A DNA stretch of 64,000 bases from Mycobacterium heidelbergense (GTDB taxonomy: Bacteria > Actinomycetota > Actinomycetes > Mycobacteriales > Mycobacteriaceae), in NCBI RefSeq assembly GCF_010730745.1, contig NZ_AP022615.1, positions 4,836,001-4,900,000 of the forward strand, written 5' to 3'. This document shows, piece by piece, positions 63,956-64,000 of this stretch; position 1 is the stretch's first letter; each line of letters starts with the position of its first letter. The position numbers and the translations under genes were made by a program. The notes under the pieces are model-generated. The model worked only from the letters and a program-made list of their open reading frames with translations, was not told the DNA's origin and made no database searches.

Positions 63956-64000
63956 TGAGCGCCTTGATCGGCATCTGGAGATCGTCGAGGAGCTCCAGAT
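63942..64000 (-). CDS. bioB: Biotin synthase, C-terminal end only (cut by window edge)
   Basis: The last 18 residues, LELLDDLQMPIKALNASL, match the C-terminus of M. tuberculosis BioB as recalled, followed by a TAG at 63942-63944. BioB is the radical SAM enzyme that inserts sulfur into dethiobiotin. The rest of the gene lies beyond 64000. Its end overlaps bsaP by 14 bases. Confidence 0.9.
   Translation of the reverse strand, partial: LELLDDLQMPIKALNASL

Overview
The window is chromosomal DNA from a slow-growing Mycobacterium, most likely a member of or close to the M. avium complex (inference from protein similarity I can recall, not from a search). It is GC-rich, packed with genes and full of 4-base ATGA/GTGA overlaps. 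Read right to left it follows the gene order I remember for M. tuberculosis Rv1590 to Rv1638A almost without a break. No IS element, prophage, rRNA or CRISPR array was seen.

Layout. (1) 1-10 kb: a small hypothetical gene, uvrA, a metallo-beta-lactamase-fold hydrolase, a universal stress protein, the lipoarabinomannan mannose-capping transferase capA, an MFS exporter and uvrB. (2) 10-17.8 kb: accessory block that I do not recall at this place in M. tuberculosis. It holds a receptor Ser/Thr kinase, a divergent FHA-FHA-ABC exporter (Rv1747 type), a DUF402 protein (Rv1632c type) and a two-gene ligase plus LigD-like polymerase module with a small ORF behind it. (3) 17.8-25 kb: coaE-grpB fusion, rpsA, polA, and a DUF35/thiolase-like pair. 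(4) 25-34 kb: pdtaR, an unusual tRNA-Leu(CAA), a membrane adenylyl cyclase, an HdeD-like protein and the cytochrome bd operon cydABDC. (5) 34-40 kb: a DUF2156 membrane protein, tesB, pyk, a DUF2752 protein and an inserted 13E12-type DUF222/HNH gene. (6) 40-47 kb: the trp operon (trpE, membrane protein, trpC, trpB, trpA) ending in lgt. (7) 46.8-50 kb: bcp peroxiredoxin, chaA, and a second receptor kinase whose outer domain is a TPM domain. (8) 50-57 kb: hisD-C-B-H-A-impA-hisF-hisI. (9) 57-64 kb: an F420-type nitroreductase-family protein, nadA-nadB-nadC with the divergent NrtR repressor and a clear operator, a lipase, a membrane protein, the biotin synthase auxiliary gene bsaP and the last codons of bioB.

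How the genes work together. Three amino-acid/cofactor operons (trp, his, nad) are tightly coupled by overlapping start and stop codons. No trpF was seen, so HisA (PriA) probably serves both histidine and tryptophan synthesis. uvrA, uvrB, polA and the ligase/polymerase pair give a repair theme. pdtaR, the cyclase, two kinases and the FHA-ABC exporter give a signalling theme.

The signals I find most worth following are: a dispersed, exactly 60-bp palindromic intergenic repeat (three copies plus a related fourth with perfect 22-bp arms); a tRNA-Leu(CAA) with no long variable arm; a BlaI/MecI-like palindrome in front of cydA; a kinase-TPM receptor; a non-standard AT-rich start region and small in-frame insertions in hisA and hisD; and a rare-codon patch inside uvrB.
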